Both the position numbers and the translations under genes were made by a program. Of a stretch of 64,000 bases of DNA, positions 25,601 to 36,899 are shown piece by piece. Source of the stretch: Rotaria sp. Silwood1 (Eukaryota > Rotifera > Eurotatoria > Philodinida > Philodinidae); the NCBI GenBank assembly GCA_905250075.1, contig CAJNOP010000108.1, positions 62,001 to 126,000 of the forward strand, read 5' to 3'. Positions within the stretch are counted from its first letter, which is position 1. Every line of letters starts with the position of its first letter. The notes under the pieces are model-generated. The model was given only the letters and a program-made list of their open reading frames with translations. It had not been told where the DNA came from and did no database searches.

Positions 25601-26635
25601 GTATCCGATGCAGATAAAGCGGTATGAAAATTATCATAAATTCTATAGAACTAAACTTATATGTTTGACTATTTTTCGAATAGGATGAATTAACCATTAA
25701 AAAAGATACAGAACGAAATGAAGAATTAATTAATATGAAGAAAGCATGGGAAACATTTGAAGCTGGTCGAGCTCAAAAAGCCATGAAAGCAAGACAAAAA
25801 TTTCTTGATTCTTTACAACCAAAAGTCGAAGACCATCCATCATCAGGTACACTAGATGGTACAACAAAACGACCTGAAAGTCGTGCTGGTGAAGAACCAT
25901 CTACTACAACTAGTGCAACTCCTTCAACTGTTGCAGCAACTGAACAACAACATGTTGCTAAACAAACACCAGCTGCAGCAGGATCAACAGCAAAGAAAAG
26001 TGCTTCATCAACAGGAAATAAAAAAGGTGCAGCTAAAGAAGATGCATCTAAACAAGCTGAATTAACAGCAGCGCAACAAGAACTTACATTACCACCACCA
26101 GTAGTTGATGAACCTCTTCTTGAGCAACCACCACCAGCTAAACCTAAAATTATTTTACCACCACTTGATGTTAAATCTTTTGTCAAGTAATTCATAATAT
26201 TTCAAAATATAAGATACAAGAAATCTATTCTTTTTATTTTTGTTTAGACAGAAAATGCTTTCTGATGAACCAGTTGTATTAGATCCTTTATTTGAACAAG
26301 AAGATTTACGTCGTCGTCAAACTGAATTTCTTGAATATGCTAAATATGCTGAAGAAATTCGTCAATATCGTGAAGAAGATCATCATAATCGATATAAAGA
26401 AAAAATTCGTCAATTAGAAGAATATGTTGATTTACAAGCAAGAATTGATCAATCCCGTCGTACAATTAATGAACCTCGTGAAGCATTTCGACAACGTTTT
26501 CTTGAAGTTGAACGTAAACGACTTGCTGAATTAGCTGCTCAAGAACAAGAATTAATAGCAGCAGCTGAAAAAGCAAAAGCAACTGCAGCTCCAGCCAAAG
26601 GTAAAGGTTCGGCTGGAAAGAAAGGAAAGAAATAA
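13698..26635 (+). CDS. ADGB: Androglobin (calpain-like / permuted globin / IQ protein)
   Basis: Chimeric animal protein, in mammals linked to sperm flagella and ciliated cells. Thirty-three exons join in frame to 5,817 nt (about 1,938 aa; human about 1,667): 13698-13768, 13823-13976, 14045-14146, 14206-14286, 14342-14476, 14530-14622, 14694-14832, 14896-14985, 16319-16511, 16583-16731, 16793-17152, 17227-17308, 17603-17816, 17898-17990, 18056-18137, 18205-18455, 20004-20072, 20141-20456, 20536-20674, 20745-20868, 20934-21231, 21312 (or 21321)-21506, 22500-22716, 22774-22908, 22976-23129, 23191-23378, 23443-23705, 23771-23895, 24131-24175, 25182-25293, 25356-25621, 25684-26186, 26248-26635. 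The start is the first ATG before PLWPEWNEADVNAESW. Calpain-like region about 25-350 (KYVVRLF, LPYELWPMLLSKA, HALTGWVPE); LEDFCxCF near 740; globin helices about 980-1078; IQ motif IQKVARGFLQRR near 1163; remaining globin helices to about 1260; C-terminal charged coiled coil. Long Gly/Ala/Lys linkers explain the extra length. Confidence 0.93.
15017..15772 (-). mobile_element. Decayed mariner element in ADGB intron 8
   Basis: A 756-bp element flanked by TA (15015-15016 and 15773-15774). The termini are inverted: TGACCAAAAGTTCTGATAAC at the left against the complement of GTTATGAGAACTTTTGGTCA at the right. Read on the minus strand it holds mariner transposase remnants: a DHDYYI segment (near 15400) in one frame, then in another frame, over 15186-15395, NCLEPVV, GAKGIESLHGN (where active elements have HDNARPH) and SSDLAPYS (usually YSPDLAPCDF). 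The frame break and the loss of the catalytic HDN Asp show it is dead. It is also shorter than the roughly 1.3 kb of a complete element, so it is internally deleted. It lies antisense to the host gene. Confidence 0.8.
15784..16236. repeat. Large foldback repeat next to the mariner remnant
   Basis: Arms of about 200 bp are inverses of one another around a short centre near 16010. The outer ends are TTTAGGCCTT (15787-15796) and AAAGGCCTAA. The middle pairs CATATG...TTATTTGTTCA with its inverse, and the inner part pairs TTCCATAGTTTTGTCTGTTT and ATCTCGATCTATGAAATGAA with their inverses (16044-16085). Divergence is about one base in five outside the innermost part. It begins 11 bp after the mariner element ends, inside the same intron. 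It codes for nothing and is probably a non-autonomous foldback element. Confidence 0.75.
18895..19665. repeat. Diverged repeat filling ADGB intron 16
   Basis: The 1,548-nt intron 18456-20003 is far longer than its neighbours and codes for nothing. Its part near 19140-19290 (TCGTATTTTG, GAACTCAA.AAGATTAACTTC, AAAATCTCTTTGAG, GATTTTCAAAATA) matches an SMC5 intron at about 57220-57345 in the same strand orientation. A segment near 18935-18960 (GCTAGATTAGTAACAGC) looks like a diverged inverse of one near 19615-19635. I read the whole as an old copy of a dispersed foldback family. Confidence 0.5.
21536..21580. repeat. Possible single end of a Tc1-like element
   Basis: TAGTTCTGGTCAAAAATATT is similar in layout to the TGACCAAAAGTTCT terminus of the mariner remnant at 15 kb and to Tc1-type ends. 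No matching inverted end was found in the rest of the intron, so this may be a solitary relic into which the hAT-type MITE downstream later inserted. Confidence 0.25.
22010..22232. mobile_element. Young hAT-type MITE in ADGB intron 22
   Basis: A 223-bp GC-rich element in otherwise AT-rich DNA. The ends begin CAGAGATGGACAAAATCGCA and are perfect inverted repeats for 36 bp. It is flanked by an exact 8-bp duplication, GTATAACA (22002-22009 and 22233-22240). An 8-bp target duplication with a CAGRGATG-type terminus is the hallmark of hAT transposons. The interior encodes no transposase, so it needs an autonomous partner elsewhere. Identical termini and intact duplications imply a recent insertion. 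Short frames on both strands across it are by-products of the GC-rich inverted repeat, not genes. Confidence 0.92.
24590..25105. repeat. Foldback repeat in ADGB intron 29
   Basis: Arms of about 180 bp: the left (24595-24770) reads CTAGCAAGAATCTGACAAA, then TCATCAAAACTGTTCGAATG, then AAAGTCTGCGAAAAATCAAG; the right (24915-25095) carries the diverged inverse of each in reverse order, including TTGCATAGACTTTCATCCAA and TTCATACTCTTGCTAGTAAT. The arms are separated by about 140 bp of AT-rich spacer. It explains most of the 1,006-nt intron 24176-25181, and codes for nothing. Confidence 0.7.
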
Positions 26636-26699
26636 TCTGATAGATGCTGAGAAAACTTTTTTTTTTTTGTATGATTATTTTTCATAGTTTTGGTTTTTC

Positions 26700-26705
26700 A
26701 ATAAA
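26700..26705 (+). terminator. Polyadenylation signal of ADGB
   Basis: AATAAA about 65 nt after the TAA stop at 26633-26635, preceded by a T-rich run. This spacing is typical of an animal 3' end. Confidence 0.6.
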
Positions 26706-28807
26706 GACATGGAACAGGAAATAAACTCCCTCATAGCAAAAATATTAATCTAAAATATTGTTCAATAAAATACAAATTGAATATTCATGATAGAACGTTG
26801 TCAAGTTTAACATGCTGACAGACTTAATATTTTGCAAATTATATGAAGGCAATTAGACTATTATGGTAGAGGTCTTAAAAGATTCGTTGCCTTGTCAGAT
26901 GTACCTGAAGTCATGATTATTTTACAGTATGTTCTTTTCTTGTGTATGGCTTTGATGAAAGATTGCATAACGAACTGTTGAGATAAAATCTGGCTCATGG
27001 ACAGGTCTCAAAACTATTTGAATGCCCGAAGAAATTTAGCTCAATTCAATGTTTTTCCTGCCTGAGATATTGAATGTTCAAATAAGTTATCAAATCGCAT
27101 AGAAAAACATTCTGAATGAACACTTCTTGAACATTCAATGATATCTTGAAAACTAGATCTATTCCATGGAACTGATAATTTTTAGGACTTTCAAATGATA
27201 GTGAGTTGTATTTCGTTTATAAAATTACAGTCAAAAAATGAAATATATTTGTTTATTTTCCATAAATAGATCAATCTATTGTATGGATATGGAAATTCAG
27301 GTCAATCATCAAAATGATACAGTATTGTTGTTGATATTTCAGCAGTTCATATAATATTTTATTCATAACAAGCTCATTTTAGTCTATATATGTAATCAAT
27401 CTTCTAGGATTGAATACCGAACATTGCTTTCATTTCATATTCGAAGTAAACATATTCAATGCGGTGTTGATTCTTATACATTTTAGTAGAAAATTGTATA
27501 AATAGAAGGCATTATGTTATAACCATGTTTTTAGCTACACCGTGTTCAATAGATTTGATACATCTCTAGTATTTGTAACATCAGATTCATATACATCAAT
27601 AGAAATAATTGCCATCACTACATCAAGTTCGACTATTTACAGTTACCTAATAATTTTATTATGATTCTTAAGTGAATATTTCACTGCATAATATTACTCA
27701 TTGTTCTATTTTAACATAAATATGTTTAATTTACATACCAATAATTAAGTTTGTTTAACCTGCTAAAAACAGATTATCTATATACTTAGAGGATTCGATT
27801 TCATTAGTAATTGCTCAGCACAAGTGTTTTCAATAAAACTTTAATAATCTACAAGACGATATAGCTGATTACAGAAATGTTAACAATATCGACGTATTGT
27901 ATATTTTGTCTTCATTTTCTTTTTCTCTATAATTGAGATACGAAAAATGAATTCTATGCATATTCATGATAGTCGTAAGATCTAATAAAATTGTATGTAT
28001 GTAAAATTATTCAATAGACTATAAAAGTGTCTCGAAGTCAAAAGAATCAAAGGATTTGTTTAATAGAAGATTTATTTCTTTTCAATATATTAACGCCTAT
28101 TTCCAATAATTTTCTTTTTTTCAGAATAAAACTTCGAAGAAAAATTATCGTGTATGCATTTAAGACAAGAGAGTTTCAAACAATGATTGATAATGAATAA
28201 TCATATTTTGGTTATTTTCTTTAGAGTTTGTAGTAAATGAACGCGATACTGTTTTAGAATTCAAAGAACATTCATTATTTTCCTAAAGATAGTTAAATTG
28301 AAGGTAAAAGCTTTTGGAATAAAATTAGTAAATTATCAAAAATTACCTTTTGATATTTCTTGCACTCGTCAAATACAAAGCTTCACTATTTTCACATATT
28401 TTATCATACATGTAACCTAAAGTATATTGATAAATACTTTTTTTTTTTTGGAAAAATCAAACTTTTATTCACAAGATTGAGTGATGAACCTCACCATATG
28501 TTGAAAAAATTTCGTTAAACATATGATTTAATCCTTATTTTTAACTATCTTAATTTTATTGCTAGTAGCATAACTTCGATAAGGTTTCCGACGTCCCACG
28601 AAAGGATTTACTTTTTAAATACGTCATCACATTCTTTATCTTTTCCGATACACATTAACGTCTCATCCAGATGGTGTTATTTTACTATAGAGAAGAATAT
28701 TTTTTATCAAGAAAATATCAAAAGAGTTATAACTCTAGAAAAATCTTAAAGATTATCTTGCATAACGTGTGTTTCTTTACTGATAGATAATTAACAGATT
28801 CATTGCA
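26706..28807. other. Intergenic, nothing recognised
   Basis: AT-rich sequence between ADGB and the second receptor gene. No coding frame with bias, no transposon ends and no RNA gene were seen. Confidence 0.5.
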
Positions 28808-29824
28808 ATGTCGAACATTACCAATTCTACTACATTTGATGATTCAAATTGTTGGTATACCTTCTTCATTTTTCTCAATCAAAGTATTGCAAGATATGGA
28901 ATGGGTGTTATTTGGCTCATAGGAAATTTTGGATCAACTATGAGTTGCTTGGTTTTTTGTCAATCAACTCTACGCCATAATTCATGTGTCATGTATTTTC
29001 TAGCTTCTAGTATTTCACAATTTCTAACCTTTAATTTTGCTCTTTTTACAAGAATGCTTCAATATGGTTACAATATTCAAACAATCAATATTGTTGTTTG
29101 GTTTTGTAAAATTCGCTATTATTTTTTCTATGTTTTTGTTGATATACCACGTTATTTTATTATTTTGGCATCGATTGATCGTTATTTGGCTAGTTCTTCT
29201 GATATGCATCGGCGCCGATGGAGTACACCTAAAATTGCAATACGATTGATTATTGGCAATGTTTTATTTTGGTGTATAATATACATTCACATTCCCATTT
29301 TCTATGAAATTCAAAATGGTGATTGCTCATTTAGAAAAGGTATTTATAGCATATTCTTTTGTATCTATTTATTGATTGAAAGTGGAATAATTCCACCATT
29401 GATGATGCTTATTTTTGGACTTCTTACACTCAATAATATTCGACGAAGCAAGAGAAATATAAGACCAATACAAGTAGTTGATGTTACTGCATCGTTACAA
29501 TTTAATAGAATATCAAAAAAAGATTTACAACTTTCTAAAATGTTATTTAATCAAATATGTCTTTGGATTATTTTGAACATGCTCAATCCTTGTTATCTTC
29601 TCTATAGAACAATGACAATCAATGATACGAAGTCATCTGTTCGTTTAGCAGTAGAATTATTTATCAATAATATGAGTTATTCATCGATTTATCTTGAATT
29701 TTCTTTAACATTTTTTATTTATACTTTATCATCACCGTTATTCAGACGTGAATTGAAGAAGCTAATGCACAACAAATTATTACATTGTTTGCCATTAAAT
29801 ATGATCTGTAGAAATACTGCATAG
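28808..29824 (+). CDS. Rhodopsin-like G-protein-coupled receptor, single exon
   Basis: Complete intronless receptor of 338 residues in the plasma membrane; ligand unknown. The ATG at 28808 gives a short N-terminus with two N-glycosylation sites (NIT, NST). Helices lie near residues 30-51 (LIGNFGS), 61-82, 100-126 ending in an intact DRY (SIDRYLASS), 145-164, 178-208, 244-266 and 290-312. Cys100 and Cys173 are placed for the usual loop 2 disulfide. The NPxxY motif of helix 7 is reduced to FFIYTLSSPLFRREL, and helix 6 lacks the usual CWxP but keeps a Pro (MLNPCYLLY). It is only distantly similar to the receptor at 1.2 kb. The short tail and absence of introns fit the expanded orphan receptor families of rotifers; the ligand class cannot be read from the sequence. 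Confidence 0.88.
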   Translation: MSNITNSTTFDDSNCWYTFFIFLNQSIARYGMGVIWLIGNFGSTMSCLVFCQSTLRHNSCVMYFLASSISQFLTFNFALFTRMLQYGYNIQTINIVVWFCKIRYYFFYVFVDIPRYFIILASIDRYLASSSDMHRRRWSTPKIAIRLIIGNVLFWCIIYIHIPIFYEIQNGDCSFRKGIYSIFFCIYLLIESGIIPPLMMLIFGLLTLNNIRRSKRNIRPIQVVDVTASLQFNRISKKDLQLSKMLFNQICLWIILNMLNPCYLLYRTMTINDTKSSVRLAVELFINNMSYSSIYLEFSLTFFIYTLSSPLFRRELKKLMHNKLLHCLPLNMICRNTA

Positions 29825-32255
29825 ATCGAGTGATTCTTGAAATCATAAAAGTAATCTAATTGAATTATAATCTCTATGTAAATGATAGTCTATTGTATTG
29901 TCTTTCTTTGTTTACTTTCATTTTATTTTTCTCACATATTTATCTCAGATTGTGTATTGTAATATTAAAAGATAAAAAAATAGTTGAACTGATGTGTATT
30001 CAAATCGATTGTAGCTTCAAAATGTAAAATAATATAATAAAATTTGAAGCAATCATAATTGTTTTTCTTAATTAATGGCTAGATGATGAATATAATTTAA
30101 GTACATTCAATAATAAAAGTCGTATCTAATGACTAATTAATTTTGAAAAGCAATTATTTTAATTAATGGATCATGACATTGATGACGAAAATAGTCTTCT
30201 TGTGACAGATAAATCCATTGATAGTAACTAATCTTGACTGATGATACTAAGAATTATTAAAAGAAAAGTGGTTTCATGATATATTCAAATATATTTAATT
30301 ACGAAGTGTTTCAAAAGTAAAGAGTTGAATTTTCTACTGTTTCATGGGTATTGTTTTTTTTAAAGATCAAGCCATTTTTGTGTGAGTGTTCAAATTTAAA
30401 TTAAATGTAGTGTTCGCTTACAAATCTCAAAAAAAAGCATCTGTCGTATTTAAATTTTCAAAAGGTATTCTGTTACATTCAAATAGAACACATGTTTCTT
30501 TTTCGACTGACAGTGCCAATAACTACTATTATATTGAAAACTTACTTTGCATTTGTTGTTAAATGGTGATAAAAAAAAACATTTTATTCTGAGTCTAACT
30601 ATTAGAATTTTCTTTACGCACTTTGAAAATGTCATACTATTGAAGTACATAAATTGCAAAATATAAAAAATGAATATTAGACATTCTCTGTTTTATTGAA
30701 CTTGATAAAACTAAGCCTCTTATGTCAAAAAATATCATATGATGAATTTGTCGTAATTAATTGCAGTAAATACATCGATTCAATAAATAGTACGAGTTGA
30801 TCTGTACAAACTTGAATTGATTGGTTGATCTTTTTGAAATCTTTTTTTTTTTGTATAAAAAAATTTTCTTTATTTAATGATCTAAATAAATTTAAAAAAA
30901 TGATGAATATAATACTTTATTAAAATTTTCTGCAATACGTAGTATAATTTACTAAAAAGAGAGTTTTTTCAAGACTTACATTCAAGGTTTTAATTTTATT
31001 CTAGAGAGTTCGAAGTTCACTGTTCTATTGAAAGAATAATAAATGAAAATTCTTTAGTTAAAGCAACCACAACTACAAAAGTATCATAACTTATAGCAAC
31101 AATATAGACACCTATAGTTCATGCTTGTGACCATTATTCATGAGCACACTCATTATAAAAAGTGTATAACACAATTTGCTCATTTAAGTTTACATAAAAA
31201 ACACACATTTAGATGAACAAAATATATCAGCAGATTCATTATCATCTCTAGCATCCAGAAATCTTCATCTGAATTAAACCCTATCAAAAATGTTACAGTA
31301 TACTGAGCAATTCATTCTATTGTTTTCTTTTTTTCTGTGCTGATTGTTTTACGTGTAAACATATTTAATAACAATAACCTTAGAAATTGTAACATCTTTG
31401 AACAGATCTATAAAAGTATCTACTAGAATTTTGTGTTATTTTACTCTATGAGACGTTCCGTTTTTGAAAAATAATATATGGATGGTTAACTGATAACCGC
31501 TAATGATCTACCTTGACTTTTCAAATGATGACTACACATTTGTGCCAAAGCACACGTGGCTAGGATTACATCAAAATTAAAAAAACATAATATTGGCGAT
31601 CTTTTTTGCTCTCGCATCTGTATCAATCAAGGAAGTTGTGAACATGAATATGTGGATATAAAAACTATTGCAGAAAAAGCATCATTTTAGCTATTATGAA
31701 TGTCGGAACTATGAGGAAAGTAATGGTCAATTCTCGTTTTCTTGAAGAATTATCATAGCTTAGTCGATAGTTCCTCCACAGCTTAGAAATTCCTATTTTT
31801 CAACTCTTTATCATTGCTAACCTGATTTCGATATTGAGACTCAATCAAAATCAACTCTAATGAGGTTTTTAATACGTTCTGATATTTAATTTTTAGCTAG
31901 TGTCTTTAAATATCGATATTATAACGAATACATATTTTTATAAATCTTGCCAATAAGTAAAATGCTTGACTCACCTGATGTAACTAGTGTTTTCATATTG
32001 AAATAAGATTAAAACATACGTATCTTCCTATTAATACATTGCTTAACTTTCATACCTTCAAAAATCTTTCAAAAAAGAAAGAATTCTATCGATCGATAAG
32101 AACAATGTTGAGCGCATTGTCCTGTATCTTTAAGAAAAACACCATCTTAGAAAGAAACTAAAGTGGTAAAAGATGGTGACATATATGGTTTTATAAAAAA
32201 AAAAGCGATAAGAAGGTATGTGAATCAATAGCATCAAACGCAACAGACGCTCAGT

Positions 32256-32507
32256 TTGAAAAAAATGAACCGCTGGAATAATAACTCAATGGCATCAATG
32301 CACTCTACAACATCTGTCCGTCATGCACGAGTACAGTATCGTACATGTTATCTGCGTTTAGTTCATGGTCTTCTTATGATGATGAAACACATACCAGTGT
32401 CCCACGCCACATATATATCAACCTATGTCGTTCGTTTTTCACCAAAAGCAAAGGTTATTCATGACTCGTTAAAAGTCACCGGTTCAATCGATTGTAATAT
32501 GTTGTAG
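32256..32507 (+). CDS. Small open frame, unrecognised and doubtful
   Basis: An 83-codon ATG frame, basic and Met/His-rich, in a locally less AT-rich patch (about 32230-32500). It has no signal peptide, membrane segment or known motif. The local base composition differs from the flanks, so this could be an exon of a non-coding RNA, a short gene, or a decayed transposon fragment. I see no splice partners. Confidence 0.15.
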   Translation: MKKMNRWNNNSMASMHSTTSVRHARVQYRTCYLRLVHGLLMMMKHIPVSHATYISTYVVRFSPKAKVIHDSLKVTGSIDCNML

Positions 32508-35500
32508 CATATGGTACTGCCATTTTCTCTATTGGTCCATTATTTTAAGTAATGACTACTTTTAGGATGTCATCTTTAGTAAATAATCAGACTTGTAAAT
32601 CGAACGAAAAAAGAGTCCATATGGTGATTCGTACTGATGACGCGAGCAAGCTCACAATTATTAGAGGTGGCATTATGACCAGAGACTGACGTATTGTAAT
32701 AGTTAACAAATATTTAAGAATGAAATATAGAAAGAACTCGAGCAGAAGAGCACTAATTCAGCAAATCATGCTTAACGAACGGTTTTCAAACAGTTATAGT
32801 GCCATGACGAAGATTATATCTATCGATGTAAGTGCATTAAATACAACTTTTCTTCGCGTAAACATCATTTCTGATCACCGATTAATTACCTAACTTACTT
32901 GAACGACGATGACGTTCGTTACTTGTCTCATAATTAGTCATGCAAAACAATGAACTTGTAATCAAAGCGTGAACAATATTGCGTCTACTGAACTAGGCGA
33001 CTTTTAGTATGTTACTTCTTCGTGGAATAGATGCTCTGTATATTAAGTAGATACAAACAAATTCTTCTTTCAAAAAATTTTCTTTCTTTACCTAATAGAT
33101 ATGTATACAACTAGAAATTGTAAGTATTTCTTATACGGCTTTTTTTTATTTGAATTGTTACGTGTCTCCATTTTTTGATAAATAAGTTACTTTTGGATTT
33201 CATGAATGAAGTAGCGTTCAAAAGCTGCTTATTGATATTACAGCGTATAAGTCACTAAAATGCTACTTCGTCGATGATTCAATAAATATTTTGTTTATTT
33301 GTCGGTCTTCAGAGAGTGTGGATATGGGTTTTGAATGAAACGAATATGTACACCCACATCCTCCATCTCTATCTGAAGTACAATCGTTTCAGATACATAT
33401 AAGAATTACAAAAGTAACTTATGATGTGAAATAGCATCATCCCACCTTATCAAAATCCAAACTCATCAGTCTGAGTCTCGATCTTTTTTCAGTTTTCTTC
33501 CAATTTTGCATTCTCCTATATAATATATTAAATTATTTTGCATTGTGATGGCAAAAGCAGACTTTCTCGTACGTACATAGTGCATGAGATTGTAAAAATT
33601 AATAAAAGTGCATAAAACAAAAATAAAAATACCTATTCCGTGCCCATGAATTTGAATTCTTCTCTAGACGTAAACAGCTATACTAAAAAGGATACAGTAT
33701 TTTATATAATCGAACATAATGATTATATGTGGTCAAGTTTTATTTGATCTAAATATACATGTTCAAATATCATATATTTGTATAAAAAATGAAAAAGTAC
33801 AATAGAATGTGAGATTTATACAATAAATTGACTCATAAAAGTTCATCATCAATGAACCAAAGAAAAATGTTATTAATGACGCACGAAAAATTGGAATTCA
33901 ATGCATTGACATGAGTATAATCTACGAAACTTACTCGAGCGAAATCTGATCGAAACAAAAATTAATTCAAAACATTTATAATAAATGAATAACAGATTCT
34001 ACCAATCAAAGATTTTATTTCAATGAACTAAGAAGTAGATGTAAAATCAAAATTATAGGCAAAAATCGATCATCAATCTCAAGATTATTAAAAGAATGGA
34101 TTGTTTTTCTGACATTATCGTCTATTTATTACATTTTTACAGATCAAAAGGTTCTTATGTGGTTATAAATAAACTTAACTATCGAAAAGTGTCAAATCTT
34201 TCAAAACGTATTTCAATCGTAGTATATATTTGCGGAACTTGATAAGACATTCATAACAAATATAACTTATTTAGAAGAAGTAGATGTACTTGATTCTAAT
34301 TTGTTTACTTCTATTCTGCATCTATCCTACTGATATAAATTAACTATGCCTTTCACGTGACATTATTAATTCTAATTAATTAGTTTCAATTCCACTTTTA
34401 CATCTGAAACTTCAAGGCTGTGTTTTTTTTTTGTGTTGCAAGTTTTTCAACTATGTTTTATACCAATCAATATTCATTTGACCCTTTTTTTTTGTTTCAA
34501 CATGTTCAACTGTCGCTCAATGCCTGTCTGAATAGGATAAATGAGAAGTGTCCTTCAGCAAAAGATTAGGACATACTAATTTACTTTGGCATTTTTTTTA
34601 AGAAAACAGTCACCATGGACGATCCGAAACGCTAGAAATCGGTTCGATTTCGTCATCGTAATTCATCATTTTAGGAAAAGAAACAAATAATAGAAAAAAC
34701 AATGAGTGTCTCTAGCAAAAAACTAACTCGTAAAATGAGATTATAGAGTATGACGAAATGTTGTAAAACTAAATGCAGTGATATGTTGCTTTTTCATAGT
34801 CATTTCTGACCGTTTCCGGTGGTCGAACTGATTGTTCCTGAATCTATCAAACTGTGATTGAAAATATGTTAACTTTATTCTTTATTGATCGTTTCTTTCT
34901 CTAGAACATACAGAGTAACAAAATCAAAATATGAACCAAAAAATGTCTTTCCTTATTTTTCTTTTAGACGAAGTTTTTACGCTCGAAATGTAAATTATTT
35001 TTCTTGTGCAATAACAAATGTGTGAGTCTACAGCAAGTTGTAAACAGAAGTCAACTGCTTATCAAAACCTTGTAGTAACAGGAAGAAATGTTACGATGTA
35101 TAGATTCAAAATGAAATAAATTCCAAGTGCATGTCAAAACACAAGTTTTCTTGATTGATTTCGTACTCATTCAATTGTGAGAACCATTGTAAAAAAAAAA
35201 AAGATCAGTTTCCGCTTATTTGAAAATTCAAGAAGTAAGTGAGTGAAAGAAAGCTGAGTTATAAACCTATGAAAGTAAATATTCAAGACTTAACTTTACA
35301 CCAACAAAGAAAATATTAAACAACATTTCACAAGTAGGATTTAAGAAGATCGGCTCTTTTTTAGAAGTATGAATTGACACTATGAATTATTTTGAGATTG
35401 TTCATTTTTTAATTAAAAAATAATCGAAAATTCATTATGTTAACGAATGATTTGATTGTATCTTATACTCACTCAAAGAGGCTAGTAACGTCTTGTTTTC

Positions 35501-36002
35501 TTGTTTATCAAATCATCGTTTTTATAAATTTCTGAATGATTGATTTAACTGATCGTATAATAGTAAAGAAATATATATAACCTTTCATAAGAATATTTTT
35601 GATTCCAAATATTTAATCAAATCGAATTCGAATCATTCATCTCCATGTACGAGCAATATTAAATCTACCAGTATATTAACTTTGATTTTTGACCTGATCA
35701 TAATATTACTTTTCTTTTTTCAATAGTAAGCAAATGTGCATACGTTCCTTTGTTCTATTCATACCAAAGGTTGTTCTGTCTGTTCTATAAGATATTTGAA
35801 CTTTGTAATCGTATCTTTCAACCTACCCATGATCGTTTCCTATTGTTTTATATTCATATTCAACTCCTTTTTTCTACCATATGTACCAAGGTTTTCTTGT
35901 GTTACTTTTCGTTTTGTTTTATTATGTATTTTGTGTTTTTTCTTATTCTCATCATTAACTTTATTTCCCTCTGAAATTTCAATACTATCGCCTTCAGTGT
36001 TC

Positions 36003-36024
36003 ATAATAATAATAATAATAATAT
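36003..36024. repeat. (ATA)n microsatellite
   Basis: About seven uninterrupted ATA/AAT triplets in AT-rich intergenic DNA. Confidence 0.8.
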
Positions 36025-36899
36025 AGATGCTGAGTCTATTTCGGTTCAATGAAGCAAATAATAATCTATACAATATTTACGAAAGTTTGAAAATAAGACT
36101 CATACTGTTTTTTTTTCATTTTTCTTGAGTATCATAATCAGAAATACTACCTGTTTTTTCAATTTTATATTACTTGAAATCGACTGATATTAGAAATTTT
36201 TCTATTAAGTTATAGTATTTTCATGTAAAATGAACATCATAGGTAATCTAACACGTCTTTTTACCTGTATTCAATGCAAAATTTTATTTAATCTTCAATT
36301 TTGAAGAGTTGTCAATAATCTACACCTTAAATAACATAATGAGAAAATGAAAAGTGAACGTGTCAATAAAATGTTTGATATAGCTTTTCTGTTGATTAGA
36401 ATATAAAGCACGTTTATAAATCAATAAAAAAAGTGATGCACTCGAAAATAATTCATTTACTTTTCTTTTTTTTTTTTCATTTAATATTCGATGAACTGAA
36501 GCAATGAAGTCAAGTATCCTCTTATACGTGACCTATCATTCTTCTTTCGAGACGAAATTTAAAAATTTTTCTCCCATCGGTTAGTATATTACTATTAATC
36601 AAGTAGATTGTTTTATTGTTCTTTCAATTAATAAATATTTATATATATATACGTCAGCATATCAAAACAAACACATTCAATGAAGCGCACTGATTCGTTG
36701 TATATATATACGAGATTTATGAGCAAATGTTCGTTGTTTAGACGACAGCATATGTATATATAGAATAGAGAACGAAAAGAAAAAAAAATGAGCTGTAGAA
36801 GGTACTACAATGTCCAACTATTTCCCTTCAATGTTTGCTGTCACAATTCTTTACTTCTTCTTAAAGGTGTGAATAGAAGAGCTTAGTGTAATACACTTG

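Larger units (their letters stand above)
29825..36899. other. Seven-kilobase region without a recognised gene
   Basis: AT-rich sequence with no coding frame that shows codon bias or a known motif. The longest item is an 83-codon frame at 32256-32507, listed separately. No tRNA, rRNA or intact transposon was seen. A run of ATA triplets lies at 36003-36024. The last few hundred bases presumably carry the promoter of the DOMON/SEA gene. Confidence 0.5.

Noticed and set aside
25303-25697. Long minus-strand frames across 25303-25697 and 25773-26195
   Set aside because: They are antisense shadows of the Ala/Gly/Lys-rich androglobin exons, whose low-complexity codons leave the opposite strand open.
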